DNA of 49,745 nucleotides from a virus (IMGVR_UViG_3300031857_024897:1-49745), one strand, 5' to 3'; positions 22,123 to 30,339 are shown, counted from the stretch's first letter. Notes: generated by a model from the sequence alone, not told the origin. Numbers and translations: made by a program.

Positions 22123-22263
22123 TTAATTTTTAACTGTTAATGGTTTTATTTCTGAACTTTCTTGTAAAAAAGATTTAGCCCAGTCATCAAACTGATCCCA
22201 ATCATTGACTAATGATTGGCTTTTGTCTAAATGAATTTCATCCCATTCGAGATTATCAGTCAT
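22123..22263 (-). CDS. Small acidic Trp-rich protein (46 aa)
   Basis: The ATG at 22263 overlaps the stop of the upstream gene (ATGACTGA), a sign of coupled translation; the longer frame from 22314 would lie inside that gene. The sequence has four Trp and many Asp/Glu (MTDNLEWDEIHLDK, DWDQFDDWAK). Function unknown; it could be a partner of the large protein encoded just before it. Confidence 0.5.
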   Translation of the reverse strand: MTDNLEWDEIHLDKSQSLVNDWDQFDDWAKSFLQESSEIKPLTVKN

Positions 22264-24121
22264 CCAGTCCTGTTCGTATATATAATTTTGTTCCATCTTC
22301 TGATCCACTTTCAATTAATTCATAAACATCTAAAAATCCACTTGGAAGTTCTCCAGTATAGTTTCTAAGAACAATAACTTCTAATGTTTTAGAAGTAACT
22401 AATGATCTTGGTAGTGATTTTAATTTGGTATTGTTTTGCAATGACAACATCATTAGACTAGGTAGATTGCCAATCTCTTCAGGTAACTCAGATATGAAAT
22501 TAACAATGTATATATCTCTAACCTGTTTAAACCTAATAATTGATTCCGGAATTTCCACTGAAACTTCTGAGGTTGAAGTGTTTTCCAATTGAATTTCACT
22601 AACATTCTCAGGTATTAGTTCAAATATTTCATCTAACCCATATAATGCAGCATATTTACTTGCGATAGAATTGGGGTAATTTATTTCTGCGGCATCATCT
22701 TTAAATGTTGAGGATAAATCTGAAGAAAATTTTGACTTTAGATTTATTCTTAATTTTCTAGCGTTAGGATCGTTACTTGTCAATAGAGCAATATCTTCAG
22801 TGGATAGTCTATCCAGTGGGATATTTTTCATACTTTCAAGTTTTTTGTTAACATAATAAGCCAAAACAGAGGGCGGAGAAGTTTGAATCATAACAGAATT
22901 TAAACTATAGCCCAAACTAATATATGTTTTTTGGCTCTCTTCTGGCAAATTAGCATATTGTTCATTTTCAATACTTGAGCTTCGTAATTCTAACCAAGTG
23001 TTAATTTTATCAATGTCTCCATCAAAATAATCAGTAGGGTTAGGACCAGGGTTTGTGCTCATGTATTTGCTAACAAAATTAGCTTCCTCATCAGTCAAAG
23101 GTTCAGGCTTGAATAATTTCTTATACGGGTCAAGAAGAGGGTTTTTCTCTACTATGGTAGACCAAGGAACAATTGTCGAACCGGCAAAAGTACCTGAGTT
23201 TGTCATGTCGGCAAGATTATACCTACCATCACGCTCAACTAGGATTACTAACCCATAATTAACGTTTGTTCTTGGTATTGTTTTGTTTATAACAAAATAA
23301 ATAGTAAGTCTCTTACTTAGTCTATAGTTATAAAACAAGTTACCACCACCTTGTCTACTAATACACCAGCTAGCTAAAAATCCAAAAGGAACAGCATCTT
23401 TTTTAGAGCCAGCATGATAAATTTGCAATTCGTCAGTATCGACTAATAATTCTGCGGTTGTGTTGATTTCACCTGATGAAACAACATTTTCGTCCGGGAT
23501 AGCTCCATCAATAAAATGCTCAAAATCTTCAAAAGACATTCTATCAACAGGGGGTGCATCCGGAGGAATAACATGCATACCTCTAAAATACTTTGAAAGG
23601 TAGAATTCAACCTGATCTTTATCAACACCTTCTTTTTCGAACTTTTCCTTTAATTTTTTAGTCAACAATGTTTTATAATTAGGCCTTTGTTCATTGGCCT
23701 CGCCATATAGCAAGTCTTTCAAAACATCAAACTTAAATGTTTTAATATCTTGATATTTTTTAGGTAATGCTGATTGTATTTCATAAAAGTTTTTGATCGC
23801 TCTTTTCAATCTTACCCTTTCGATACTTTTTTCCGTTTTCTTAAAATAATCAAACGCATCCGTGAACAATTTTTTTGTTCTTAGATTATCGATAAGCGAT
23901 TTTAGCTCAGGAAATGAATATCTAGCGATATCTCGACCATCAACAGGCAAAGAAGCTTTAAACCTCTCAAAATCGTCAATATATTGGACGATTTCTGCAT
24001 CTGTTAGCCTCGGATCTGTTTTTTTATATTTGGCAGTGAGTTGTTTAATGACTTTATCACTAACCTCGAACAACATCAAACTTTTTAGTCTGGAAATTTC
24101 TTCTTTTAGATTACTTCTCAT
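22256..24121 (-). CDS. Large tagged protein with WCISR domain and leucine-rich C-terminus, copy 2
   Basis: A protein of 621 residues with the same order of parts as its downstream paralogue. The leader ends KSLMLFE before VSDK. Helical region with FERFKASLPVDGRDIARYSF, conserved core SWCISRQGGGNLFYNYRL at about 251-268 followed by LTIYFVINK and YNLADMTNSGTFAGS, and C-terminal leucine-rich repeats (IRFKQVRDIYIVN, LPSLMMLSLQNNTKLKSLPR). The most conserved part between copies is the WC(T/I)SR core, which may be an enzymatic or ligand-binding site. ATAAATATT (24147-24155) upstream is its box. Confidence 0.62.
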   Translation of the reverse strand: MRSNLKEEISRLKSLMLFEVSDKVIKQLTAKYKKTDPRLTDAEIVQYIDDFERFKASLPVDGRDIARYSFPELKSLIDNLRTKKLFTDAFDYFKKTEKSIERVRLKRAIKNFYEIQSALPKKYQDIKTFKFDVLKDLLYGEANEQRPNYKTLLTKKLKEKFEKEGVDKDQVEFYLSKYFRGMHVIPPDAPPVDRMSFEDFEHFIDGAIPDENVVSSGEINTTAELLVDTDELQIYHAGSKKDAVPFGFLASWCISRQGGGNLFYNYRLSKRLTIYFVINKTIPRTNVNYGLVILVERDGRYNLADMTNSGTFAGSTIVPWSTIVEKNPLLDPYKKLFKPEPLTDEEANFVSKYMSTNPGPNPTDYFDGDIDKINTWLELRSSSIENEQYANLPEESQKTYISLGYSLNSVMIQTSPPSVLAYYVNKKLESMKNIPLDRLSTEDIALLTSNDPNARKLRINLKSKFSSDLSSTFKDDAAEINYPNSIASKYAALYGLDEIFELIPENVSEIQLENTSTSEVSVEIPESIIRFKQVRDIYIVNFISELPEEIGNLPSLMMLSLQNNTKLKSLPRSLVTSKTLEVIVLRNYTGELPSGFLDVYELIESGSEDGTKLYIRTGLDD

Positions 24122-24167
24122 AGTTTTAGATGAAAATATTATTATGATAAATATTAACTAATTCAAA

Positions 24168-24206
24168 AAATAACACACAACAAATAAATAATGTTGTGTG
24201 TTATTT
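24168..24206. terminator. Intrinsic terminator of the 66-aa gene
   Basis: A 15-pair stem (24168-24182 with 24192-24206) built on AACACACAACA/TGTTGTGTGTT. On the minus strand it is followed by six T residues. Confidence 0.82.
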
Positions 24207-24228
24207 TAATAAAAATAAACAAAAGACC

Positions 24229-24429
24229 TCAGACTTTCAAATACGAGCTTATATACGCCCTAAATTTATTTGAATGTTGTTTGTCTGGGACAATAAACCA
24301 ATTCGGCTTTTCGTATGTACTAACTTGGCCGTTATATGAAATTTTTAAAGAAGAGCTGGTGTTTTCAACCAAAAGGCCCATTTTACGATTACCGGATTTG
24401 TCTGCAATTTCAACGAAGTATTGTTCCAT
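24229..24429 (-). CDS. Small beta-rich hypothetical protein (66 aa)
   Basis: Short strands (YFVEIADKSGNRKMGLLVEN, SSLKISYNGQVSTYEKPNWF) suggest a small barrel of SH3 or OB type. It has its own host-type promoter (24457-24487) and terminator, so it forms a one-gene unit that is probably expressed early. No tag. Confidence 0.62.
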   Translation of the reverse strand: MEQYFVEIADKSGNRKMGLLVENTSSSLKISYNGQVSTYEKPNWFIVPDKQHSNKFRAYISSYLKV

Positions 24430-24456
24430 TTTTTTTATGTTTTATTAATTGTGGGG

Positions 24457-24487
24457 CAAAGATACTGGCATTTTTTTAATTTGCAAC
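24457..24487 (-). promoter_or_regulatory. Host-type promoter of the 66-aa gene
   Basis: Minus sense: GTTG (24487-24484), 19 bases, TATCTTTG (24464-24457). The ATG follows about 28 bases after the -7 box. Confidence 0.7.
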
Positions 24488-24530
24488 ACTTTTTTGAAAA
24501 AAAAAATATTTATAGTTTATAAATGAAAAT

Positions 24531-26117
24531 ATGAGATACTCTCTAATACAATCTTTAACTGCTTTAATAACTGAGGCTTCAAAAATGGATAGCCTAATAA
24601 ATAAATTAAAAATAACTGAACCAAATGCTAAATTTTTAAATCAATCTTGTGGAAAATTGTCAATTTGGATGGCAAATAAAATTATTGATGCTATACTAGA
24701 CAAAAAGTATGCATTAATTTTAAACCAGCCAATACCCACAGGACCAAATGCCCGTAAATCTGAAGATGTCGCAAACATATTGAATGTTAGGCTAAACTCG
24801 ATAAATGTTAGGCAGACAATTATTAGTATTATGGACTATATTAGAGTCGGATTAAGCGGTAATATAAAAACTATAAATGATTTATCAATTGAAGACATAG
24901 CTGAACTATCTAGAGAATGGCATGAATCTTTAGAAGTTGGGGCAGGATCCATAGATTATAAAGAAGAACACCAAATTATTCTCGATTTTAGGGATGAAAA
25001 TGGTGAAGGATTTTACTGGGCAGATTTAGGTACGAATTATTCTGAAGAAGAGTGTGAAAGAATGGGCCATTGTGGTAGATCTTCATACGGAGACTTAGTA
25101 TCTCTGAGAAAAAATTCAAAAATACCTGGGACAAATCATACTTTAAATAAAAGTTATTTAACTGCGGCGATAGGATATGGTACATTGTATCAATTAAAAG
25201 GTCCAAAAAACTCAAAACCGGAAGACAAATATCATAAATATATCATACCTCTATTTTATTTAACTGACGATGAAGGCGATTACTTCATAAAAGGATTCTC
25301 ATCAGAATACGAATCAAGCTTAGATTTTAAATTAACAGATTTGTCTGATCAAGAAATACGAGATATATATGAAAATAGGCCAGATTTATTTGATAGCTTA
25401 GGGGGTAAATTTTTACTGAATAGTTTAAATATTTCCGGTGTTACGGTTGATTTGAATGTAACTATTTCGGTAGATCCTGATGATATTTCATCGCTAGTTT
25501 CTTGTGACCGTAGGGGAAGAAGAGGTTGCGATGAACTTTTCATATCTATAATAGATGGTGAAATGTACTCTTATTTCGATAATTATTATAATCACTTTAG
25601 TAGTATATATGATGTTAGAAACATGATAAACGATAGCAATTTATCAGAAATTAAAGATTTTATTAATAAAAAAGCGGAAAAAGAAAATTTAGATATTAGT
25701 GAATTAGATTTAGACGAAGCAGCAAAAGAGTTAGATATTCACGATGAAATTGTTAGGGTGATAAATATTGCTTACGGTGATTGTGAATCAAATGAATACG
25801 CTAATTTGTATTGGAATAAACTTAAAGATTGCCTCGAAGAATATGGTAAAATTACTAGATACTTTCATGAAGGCGAACCTGACAAAGCTTTAATTGAAGT
25901 TGACTTATATCAATTATTTCGTAATGTACCTATAGGTGATATCAACACTTACAGTGATAATTTTGGTGATGATTATTTTAGTATCATTAAAGAGGCTATT
26001 TATGATGGTAATGTAACCCCACCTGATTTTTCAATCCCAGATTATTTTTACGCTGATGTTAGTGATGAAGCTTTTAACGAATCGTTAGAAAATAGGATTT
26101 CTTGGGACCTAAATTAA
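24531..26117 (+). CDS. Large tagged protein with HC / SLR / Q-KG motifs (possibly PcfJ-like)
   Basis: A protein of 528 residues. The leader ends TALITE before ASKM. Around residues 175-230, ECERMGHCGRSSYGDLVSLR, then TLNKSYL and TLYQLKGPKNSKP, follow the order HC..., SLR..., T..., Q-x-KG-x-N known from PcfJ-like proteins of mobile elements. The rest is acidic and helical (NKKAEKENLDISELDLDEAA). It lies divergent to the two WC(T/I)SR proteins, and all three may share a role. AATATTTAT at 24505-24513 precedes the start. The family link is tentative. Confidence 0.52.
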   Translation: MRYSLIQSLTALITEASKMDSLINKLKITEPNAKFLNQSCGKLSIWMANKIIDAILDKKYALILNQPIPTGPNARKSEDVANILNVRLNSINVRQTIISIMDYIRVGLSGNIKTINDLSIEDIAELSREWHESLEVGAGSIDYKEEHQIILDFRDENGEGFYWADLGTNYSEEECERMGHCGRSSYGDLVSLRKNSKIPGTNHTLNKSYLTAAIGYGTLYQLKGPKNSKPEDKYHKYIIPLFYLTDDEGDYFIKGFSSEYESSLDFKLTDLSDQEIRDIYENRPDLFDSLGGKFLLNSLNISGVTVDLNVTISVDPDDISSLVSCDRRGRRGCDELFISIIDGEMYSYFDNYYNHFSSIYDVRNMINDSNLSEIKDFINKKAEKENLDISELDLDEAAKELDIHDEIVRVINIAYGDCESNEYANLYWNKLKDCLEEYGKITRYFHEGEPDKALIEVDLYQLFRNVPIGDINTYSDNFGDDYFSIIKEAIYDGNVTPPDFSIPDYFYADVSDEAFNESLENRISWDLN

Positions 26118-26118
26118 T

Positions 26119-26307
26119 TTACTCCTCATCAGAGAAATACATAGCATAAAGTTCTGGGTTTTCTGCTTTGAATGTTTCAATGTCGTCATAAACAGTGACT
26201 TGGCTGTTTATTTTATGTACATTGGGATTTTCAATCTCTCTGTCTTCATTAATCAAGTTAACAATCTCATTAAATTGTTCATCGCTTATTTTATAAGTTA
26301 ACGCCAT
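26119..26307 (-). CDS. Small tagged protein (62 aa)
   Basis: The leader ends EIVNLINE before DREI at residue 21. The short acidic remainder (VTVYDDIETFKAENPELYAM) is mixed strand and helix. Its start overlaps the end of the nuclease-like gene by 17 bases, which suggests coupled expression. If the leader were removed, only about 40 residues would remain. Confidence 0.55.
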   Translation of the reverse strand: MALTYKISDEQFNEIVNLINEDREIENPNVHKINSQVTVYDDIETFKAENPELYAMYFSDEE

Positions 26308-27439
26308 CTTCTTGAATATATTTTAACAATTCTTCTTTATATTTTAAAGCAATTTTTTTTAGTATTAGAGGCTTGTTTTTTAATTGATCCACCAAAATTT
26401 CAACCAAGTTTTCATTACTAAAAATCTTGTTAATAAATTTTCTTGGGCCTTTTGCGATGTATTCAACGATCTCGTTTGGTACATATTTTGCGTTAACATC
26501 ACCAAATAATTTTCTTATCTGAGTACGCATATTAACACCCTTAGGGTTAAAAGACAACTCACAAAGCCTTTTTACTGTAAAAAATGGAAATATTATCTTT
26601 TTTGCTTCACTACTACCAAATATATTGGTCATAGATCTATTTATCTTTAAAGAATAATCATATGTAATACCAATATATTTCTCATGGTTATCTACAATAT
26701 AATCTCTGGATAAATAGAGGTATTTTATGTCATAAACATCACTAGTTAGTTTTTCTTTACCAGGCATTTTCATAAATAAGAACCCCTCTACGTCTTTAAA
26801 GACAAAATTAAAGAAATCCTTCATTATGTATGTATTATTTCGATTAGCTTCATAAAATTCTTTGAATGATCCAAAATCTCTAAACTGATCTCTTTGCTCT
26901 TTAAATGCAATAAAACTTGTTTTAACCGAGCCAAGATTTATAGTACCCTCATATATCGTTTTAACTGATATTCGAATATAGCCCCCCTCAGTTCCTTTTT
27001 TACTTACATGTTTTAATTGCTGTTTGTCTGGAATAATAATATCGTACTTAGTATGCTTACCATTTGCTAATTCTCCCCGTAAAAAACCGGCTACAAAGCC
27101 TTCGATTAGCATCCCCCTATGTGGATAGTTCTCATTAATTAAGTTTCGGTAGAACTCAAAAAAACGCAGTCTATTAGCCTCGCTCGTTTCTTCACTGAAA
27201 TCAATATCATCACCTAATTTATAGTCTTTAGTAGCGACCATAGGTAATGTTTTAGCCAATATAACGATACCTTTACTTAATGTAGTGTTAGCAACGAATA
27301 AATTATTTAAAATTTTATCTACATTCTCAGGACTACATGCCTCTCTAGGGTTTTTACAGCATTCTAACTCAGGCAAATATGTTGAGCCCCCTTTTTCTGT
27401 TAAAAGTCTTTTCTGCTCGCTATTAATGATAATATTCAT
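26291..27439 (-). CDS. Tagged putative PD-(D/E)XK nuclease
   Basis: A protein of 382 residues. The leader ends KRLLTE before KGGS. Residues 110-165 show E113 (LIEGFVAG), D133 in a strand (KYDIIIPD) and SVK with K160 (YIRISVKT), the order of catalytic residues in PD-(D/E)XK nucleases, with Ser in place of the second acid. The remainder is helical and basic, ending KKIALKYKEELLKYIQEDGV. A head-packaged nuclease could attack host DNA on entry. AATATTTAT (27446-27454, minus sense) lies six bases before the ATG. The nuclease call rests on motif spacing only. Confidence 0.52.
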   Translation of the reverse strand: MNIIINSEQKRLLTEKGGSTYLPELECCKNPREACSPENVDKILNNLFVANTTLSKGIVILAKTLPMVATKDYKLGDDIDFSEETSEANRLRFFEFYRNLINENYPHRGMLIEGFVAGFLRGELANGKHTKYDIIIPDKQQLKHVSKKGTEGGYIRISVKTIYEGTINLGSVKTSFIAFKEQRDQFRDFGSFKEFYEANRNNTYIMKDFFNFVFKDVEGFLFMKMPGKEKLTSDVYDIKYLYLSRDYIVDNHEKYIGITYDYSLKINRSMTNIFGSSEAKKIIFPFFTVKRLCELSFNPKGVNMRTQIRKLFGDVNAKYVPNEIVEYIAKGPRKFINKIFSNENLVEILVDQLKNKPLILKKIALKYKEELLKYIQEDGVNL

Positions 27440-27463
27440 ACAATTATAAATATTGCTTTATTG

Positions 27464-27652
27464 TCAATTTTTTAATTCTTTGCAAATAATGGCACAATAT
27501 TCGTAAAGTTCTAATTTTTCACAATGTCTTAGGACGTTATTTAGCCCCCGTTCCCATCCTATTTCTCTACTTTTTACAGCAATTTTGAACTCATCTTGAG
27601 TATATACCATATTGGGGGGCGAAATGAGTGTTTTGTATTCAATTTCTGTCAT
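27464..27652 (-). CDS. Small hypothetical protein (62 aa)
   Basis: Begins MTEIEYKTLISPPN; helical C-terminus with three Cys (HCEKLELYEYCAIICKELKN). No tag. Divergent from the gene at 27748. No family recognised. Confidence 0.58.
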   Translation of the reverse strand: MTEIEYKTLISPPNMVYTQDEFKIAVKSREIGWERGLNNVLRHCEKLELYEYCAIICKELKN

Positions 27653-27671
27653 AAAAAAAATTAAAAAAAGC

Positions 27672-27702
27672 TTTGCGGTTTAAAATAATGCCCATATCTT
27701 TG
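27672..27702 (+). promoter_or_regulatory. Consensus Bacteroidota promoter
   Basis: TTTG (27672-27675), 19 bases, TATCTTTG (27695-27702): exact match to both elements with the usual spacing. It overlaps the first codons of a longer open frame and so rules out the upstream start of the next gene. Confidence 0.88.
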
Positions 27703-27747
27703 CAGTCCAATCAGGAACAAGTCACAAATCACTTAAAAATTCAAGCC

Positions 27748-28017
27748 ATGCGCATCACAGACCCAATTCTCGGTAACTACGTAATCGATGTAACAGAAAA
27801 CAGCTTTACTCTTCGTGAGATAAAGGTTAAAAAAGGCAAAAATACCGAATCAACCGTTGGGTATTTCACAACTCTTGAAGGTGCCATCAATAAACTCATC
27901 AAATGTAAACTTTTGACCCGTAATTCTGTTATCAGTCTTACTGATTTTATCAAAACCTACAAAGAAGAATCAGATAAAATCAAATCTGTCCTTCAAAATA
28001 TGCTTGTTTTGGCATAA
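27748..28017 (+). CDS. Small phage protein with VGYFTTLEGA motif (89 aa)
   Basis: The frame is open from 27673, but the consensus promoter at 27672-27702 lies inside that extension, so I start at the ATG at 27748 (MRITDPILGNYVIDVTENSF). The sequence has a strand-rich N-terminal part (FTLREIKVKKGKNTEST) and a helix with YFTTLEGAINKLIKCKLL. This pattern is common in small unnamed phage proteins; I suspect the DUF5405 group without certainty. Base composition is less AT-rich than its neighbours. Likely early gene. Confidence 0.68.
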   Translation: MRITDPILGNYVIDVTENSFTLREIKVKKGKNTESTVGYFTTLEGAINKLIKCKLLTRNSVISLTDFIKTYKEESDKIKSVLQNMLVLA

Positions 28018-28023
28018 AATTGC

Positions 28024-28650
28024 CTATTTTTTCTCAAAATCGGTCAAAAAATCGCTATTTGACTCAAAATAATTGCCATTTTCGACAGAATATGTTCGAG
28101 AATCGATGACATAACCAGGATTTGACGTAATTCTGTTAGATGTAAACGCTCTATCATACCAAACTACCTTGTTGTTTGGATATGCGAAGAAATTTCCGTC
28201 AAATCCTTTGAAAATGTGGGCACATTTATGCTCTGGAGTCTCAGCAAAAGATACATTTGTCATCATGTTGTTCTCGTGAGCCCAATCTATGGTAAAAAGA
28301 TACTCTCCTTTGTATTTTTTGCCTGAAATTGAGGTCAAATCGGCAGTTAAACCCTGTAAACGATGTCTTATTTGCACATCAATGTAATAACTGAAGCAAT
28401 CCCAGTAAATGTGCTCTTGTAATTCCAAAATTGGTGCATCTTTTTTCCAACAAAAGGAATTAATTGGGCGTCTAGTCCAATTAACACCGTTTTCTAGGAA
28501 AACTTCGAACAACAAAGTTTTAGATTCTATCGATGATACTGAGTGAACTTCGCATTTTGTGTGCGATACAAAACCTTTTTCATGATTGTATAGGAAATTG
28601 TCCCTAAAGTAACATGAAATGACTGGAATATTTGAATTTAAGTATGGCAT
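28024..28650 (-). CDS. Conserved phage protein of unknown function (208 aa)
   Basis: A soluble protein rich in aromatic residues: NSNIPVISCYFRDNFLYNHE, NSFCWKKDAPILELQE, FSYYIDVQIRHRLQGL, FFAYPNNKVVWYDRAFTS. I recognise the pattern (N-terminal CYFR-x-x-(F/Y)LYNHE and W-D-x-F-SYY) from unnamed proteins of large phages, where no function is known to me. Convergent with the 27748 gene, with only six bases between their stops. No tag. Codon use resembles the 27748 gene and differs slightly from the AT-rich tagged genes. Confidence 0.62.
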   Translation of the reverse strand: MPYLNSNIPVISCYFRDNFLYNHEKGFVSHTKCEVHSVSSIESKTLLFEVFLENGVNWTRRPINSFCWKKDAPILELQEHIYWDCFSYYIDVQIRHRLQGLTADLTSISGKKYKGEYLFTIDWAHENNMMTNVSFAETPEHKCAHIFKGFDGNFFAYPNNKVVWYDRAFTSNRITSNPGYVIDSRTYSVENGNYFESNSDFLTDFEKK

Positions 28651-28698
28651 TTTTTATAAAAATACAGTTTTTTTCTTCAAAAATAAATAAATATTAGC

Positions 28699-29136
28699 AT
28701 GAATATTACCGTGCTTTCAAGAGCTGAGTTTAAAAAACTCGTTGAGACTATTTCTACCGAAGAAATGGGTAAAACAGCATTTATCTCAATTCACGATCCG
28801 TCTGGGCCCAATTCAACTCATATTATCGAAGGTGATAACGTACTAAATTTACACTTTGATGATATTGAATATATCCCAAAATCAAAAGATATTTTTATGC
28901 GGCATATCATTCCATTTAATAACGAAATGGGGGATCAGATAATTTCATTTGCTAACAAAAACAAAGACAAAGATAATTTTGTTATACATTGCACATTTGG
29001 TAAATGCAGGAGTGGGGCCGTAGGTGATGCTCTCTCAACATATTTTGAGATCCCATATTTCGATTTCAAAAGAAAAAATCCAAGAGTACAACCAAATTCT
29101 CTGGTTAGAAGCATACTTATAAATAAAATCACATGA
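28699..29136 (+). CDS. Protein tyrosine / dual-specificity phosphatase-like protein
   Basis: A protein of 145 residues. IHCTFGKCRSGAVGDAL contains C98-x5-R104 with the preceding His and following Ser-Gly, the P-loop of PTP-fold phosphatases. The pair D54-D55 (NLHFDDIE) is a candidate general acid. The small size fits a minimal dual-specificity phosphatase; Tyr, Ser/Thr, phosphoinositide or RNA 5'-triphosphate substrates are all possible. It starts a three-gene plus operon, with its stop overlapping the ATG of the 29-aa membrane peptide. No tag. Confidence 0.78.
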   Translation: MNITVLSRAEFKKLVETISTEEMGKTAFISIHDPSGPNSTHIIEGDNVLNLHFDDIEYIPKSKDIFMRHIIPFNNEMGDQIISFANKNKDKDNFVIHCTFGKCRSGAVGDALSTYFEIPYFDFKRKNPRVQPNSLVRSILINKIT

Positions 29137-29222
29137 CAATAAAACATATTCTTTTGATCTTATTTTTATTGGCAATAGCACCGATTATTCTTGATAACTT
29201 AAAAAAAAACAAAAATGAGTAA
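29133..29222 (+). CDS. Membrane micro-protein (29 aa)
   Basis: ATGA overlap with the phosphatase stop, and its own stop overlaps the next ATG, so all three genes are coupled. Sequence MTIKHILLILFLLAIAPIIL followed by DNLKKNKNE: one transmembrane segment and a basic tail. No function known. Confidence 0.6.
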   Translation: MTIKHILLILFLLAIAPIILDNLKKNKNE

Positions 29223-29583
29223 ACATATTATTCTATCTCTCTGTGTAAGTTTGACTATTATGCTTATTTCCGGGTATAATATTTTTATTACCAAAAAAGT
29301 CCGTTGTGACTGCGAACTAACAGATAAGACAACTAAAAACCTGTATTACAAAAAAATTGTTTATCTAACATATGATTGCGGAGAAGTAAAATACTCAACA
29401 GCAAAAATAGATGTAAATGAATATGATAACGTAAAAATTGGGGATAAATTTCAGCTTGAGGATTATATTATTGATAATAAAAAAGGTTTTATTAGGGCAA
29501 TATCAATACTCTGCTTATTTCTAAGTGTTATTGTATTTAGTATGTCTTTGCTAATTTTAACAAAAAAAGCCAGTCTAAATTAG
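29215..29583 (+). CDS. Two-pass membrane protein (122 aa)
   Basis: Transmembrane segments at about residues 4-26 (ILSLCVSLTIMLISGYNIFI) and 93-115 (AISILCLFLSVIVFSMSLLI) flank a 65-residue soluble loop with two early Cys (RCDCEL) and one later (YDCGE). With both termini inside, the loop would face the periplasm. It ends the phosphatase operon, and its stop codon lies in the loop of a strong terminator. Confidence 0.65.
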   Translation: MSKHIILSLCVSLTIMLISGYNIFITKKVRCDCELTDKTTKNLYYKKIVYLTYDCGEVKYSTAKIDVNEYDNVKIGDKFQLEDYIIDNKKGFIRAISILCLFLSVIVFSMSLLILTKKASLN

Positions 29584-29597
29584 ACTGGCTTTTTTTT
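29562..29597. terminator. Bidirectional intrinsic terminator
   Basis: GCCAGTCT (29569-29576) pairs with AGACTGGC (29582-29589), flanked by seven A and eight T residues. It serves both the plus operon and the convergent caspase-like gene. Confidence 0.94.
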
Positions 29598-30339
29598 ATG
29601 TTAAAAATTTTGTTTTTTGAAATTTACCTGCTTTAGCATGTTCAAGTTTTGGGGTTTGGGGGTATCCCCAAACAGACAGAAGATTTTGAGATCCTTTTAT
29701 TATATCATCATAAGTATAATTAGGGTCTTTAGCCAATAATTGTTCGATTGTTTGGGTGAAAACACCTCCTTTAGCGTTTTCATACGAAACCTCTCTAACA
29801 TTTGAAGAGGCTAAACTTATAATACTAGCATTAACTCCCCTTAATGTGTTATTTGTCGCTTTTGGAGGAACGGCTCCAATAACTTTTGTAGACCTAGCTG
29901 TTCCTAAAGATGCTTCACCGGCCAAAGGACGCCTAAAATTTGATTCTGAGAAGCAGCAATCTATGATCCTTATGATCTTAATACCTTTAGCAAATTTCTT
30001 CCATACAGGTAATTGTTCTACGTCCCAGAACACATCATCATGAAAGCATAAACCTGTAGCACGACCTTTATGTGGGTCATCAAAGTATGTACCATGAGAA
30101 CTTTGTGTTATTAACAAAATATCTCCAGATACCATTATTTTAGATACCTCATCTAGATACAATACATAATTTGAAATTGTCGCACCAGAATCTATTAATA
30201 ATTTACACTCAAAGCCATTTTTTTTTGCAATATCAAACATTACATTAGCATCTCTAACGCATTGATTTAAATTTGAGTCAGCACCATAAACATTTGGTGA
30301 ATATATATTAATACCTATATTGAATGATATTTTTTTCAT
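29596..30339 (-). CDS. Caspase-like cysteine protease (peptidase C14 fold)
   Basis: A protein of 247 residues that matches a p20-type domain. The N-terminus FNIGINIY...LNQCVRDANVMF...GFECK is the usual first strand and helix; H82 in ITQSSHGTYFDD and C129 in RIIDCCFSES are the catalytic pair (the second Cys of D-C-C aligns with DxC). Later segments (ASIISLASSNVREVSYENAK, GGVFTQTIEQLL) match the p10-like end with the SS substrate strand. In bacteria such proteases act in immunity and programmed death and cut after Arg, Lys or Asp; in a phage it might disarm a host system or process phage proteins. No tag. Followed one base upstream by a small gene in the same operon. Confidence 0.85.
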   Translation of the reverse strand: MKKISFNIGINIYSPNVYGADSNLNQCVRDANVMFDIAKKNGFECKLLIDSGATISNYVLYLDEVSKIMVSGDILLITQSSHGTYFDDPHKGRATGLCFHDDVFWDVEQLPVWKKFAKGIKIIRIIDCCFSESNFRRPLAGEASLGTARSTKVIGAVPPKATNNTLRGVNASIISLASSNVREVSYENAKGGVFTQTIEQLLAKDPNYTYDDIIKGSQNLLSVWGYPQTPKLEHAKAGKFQKTKFLT

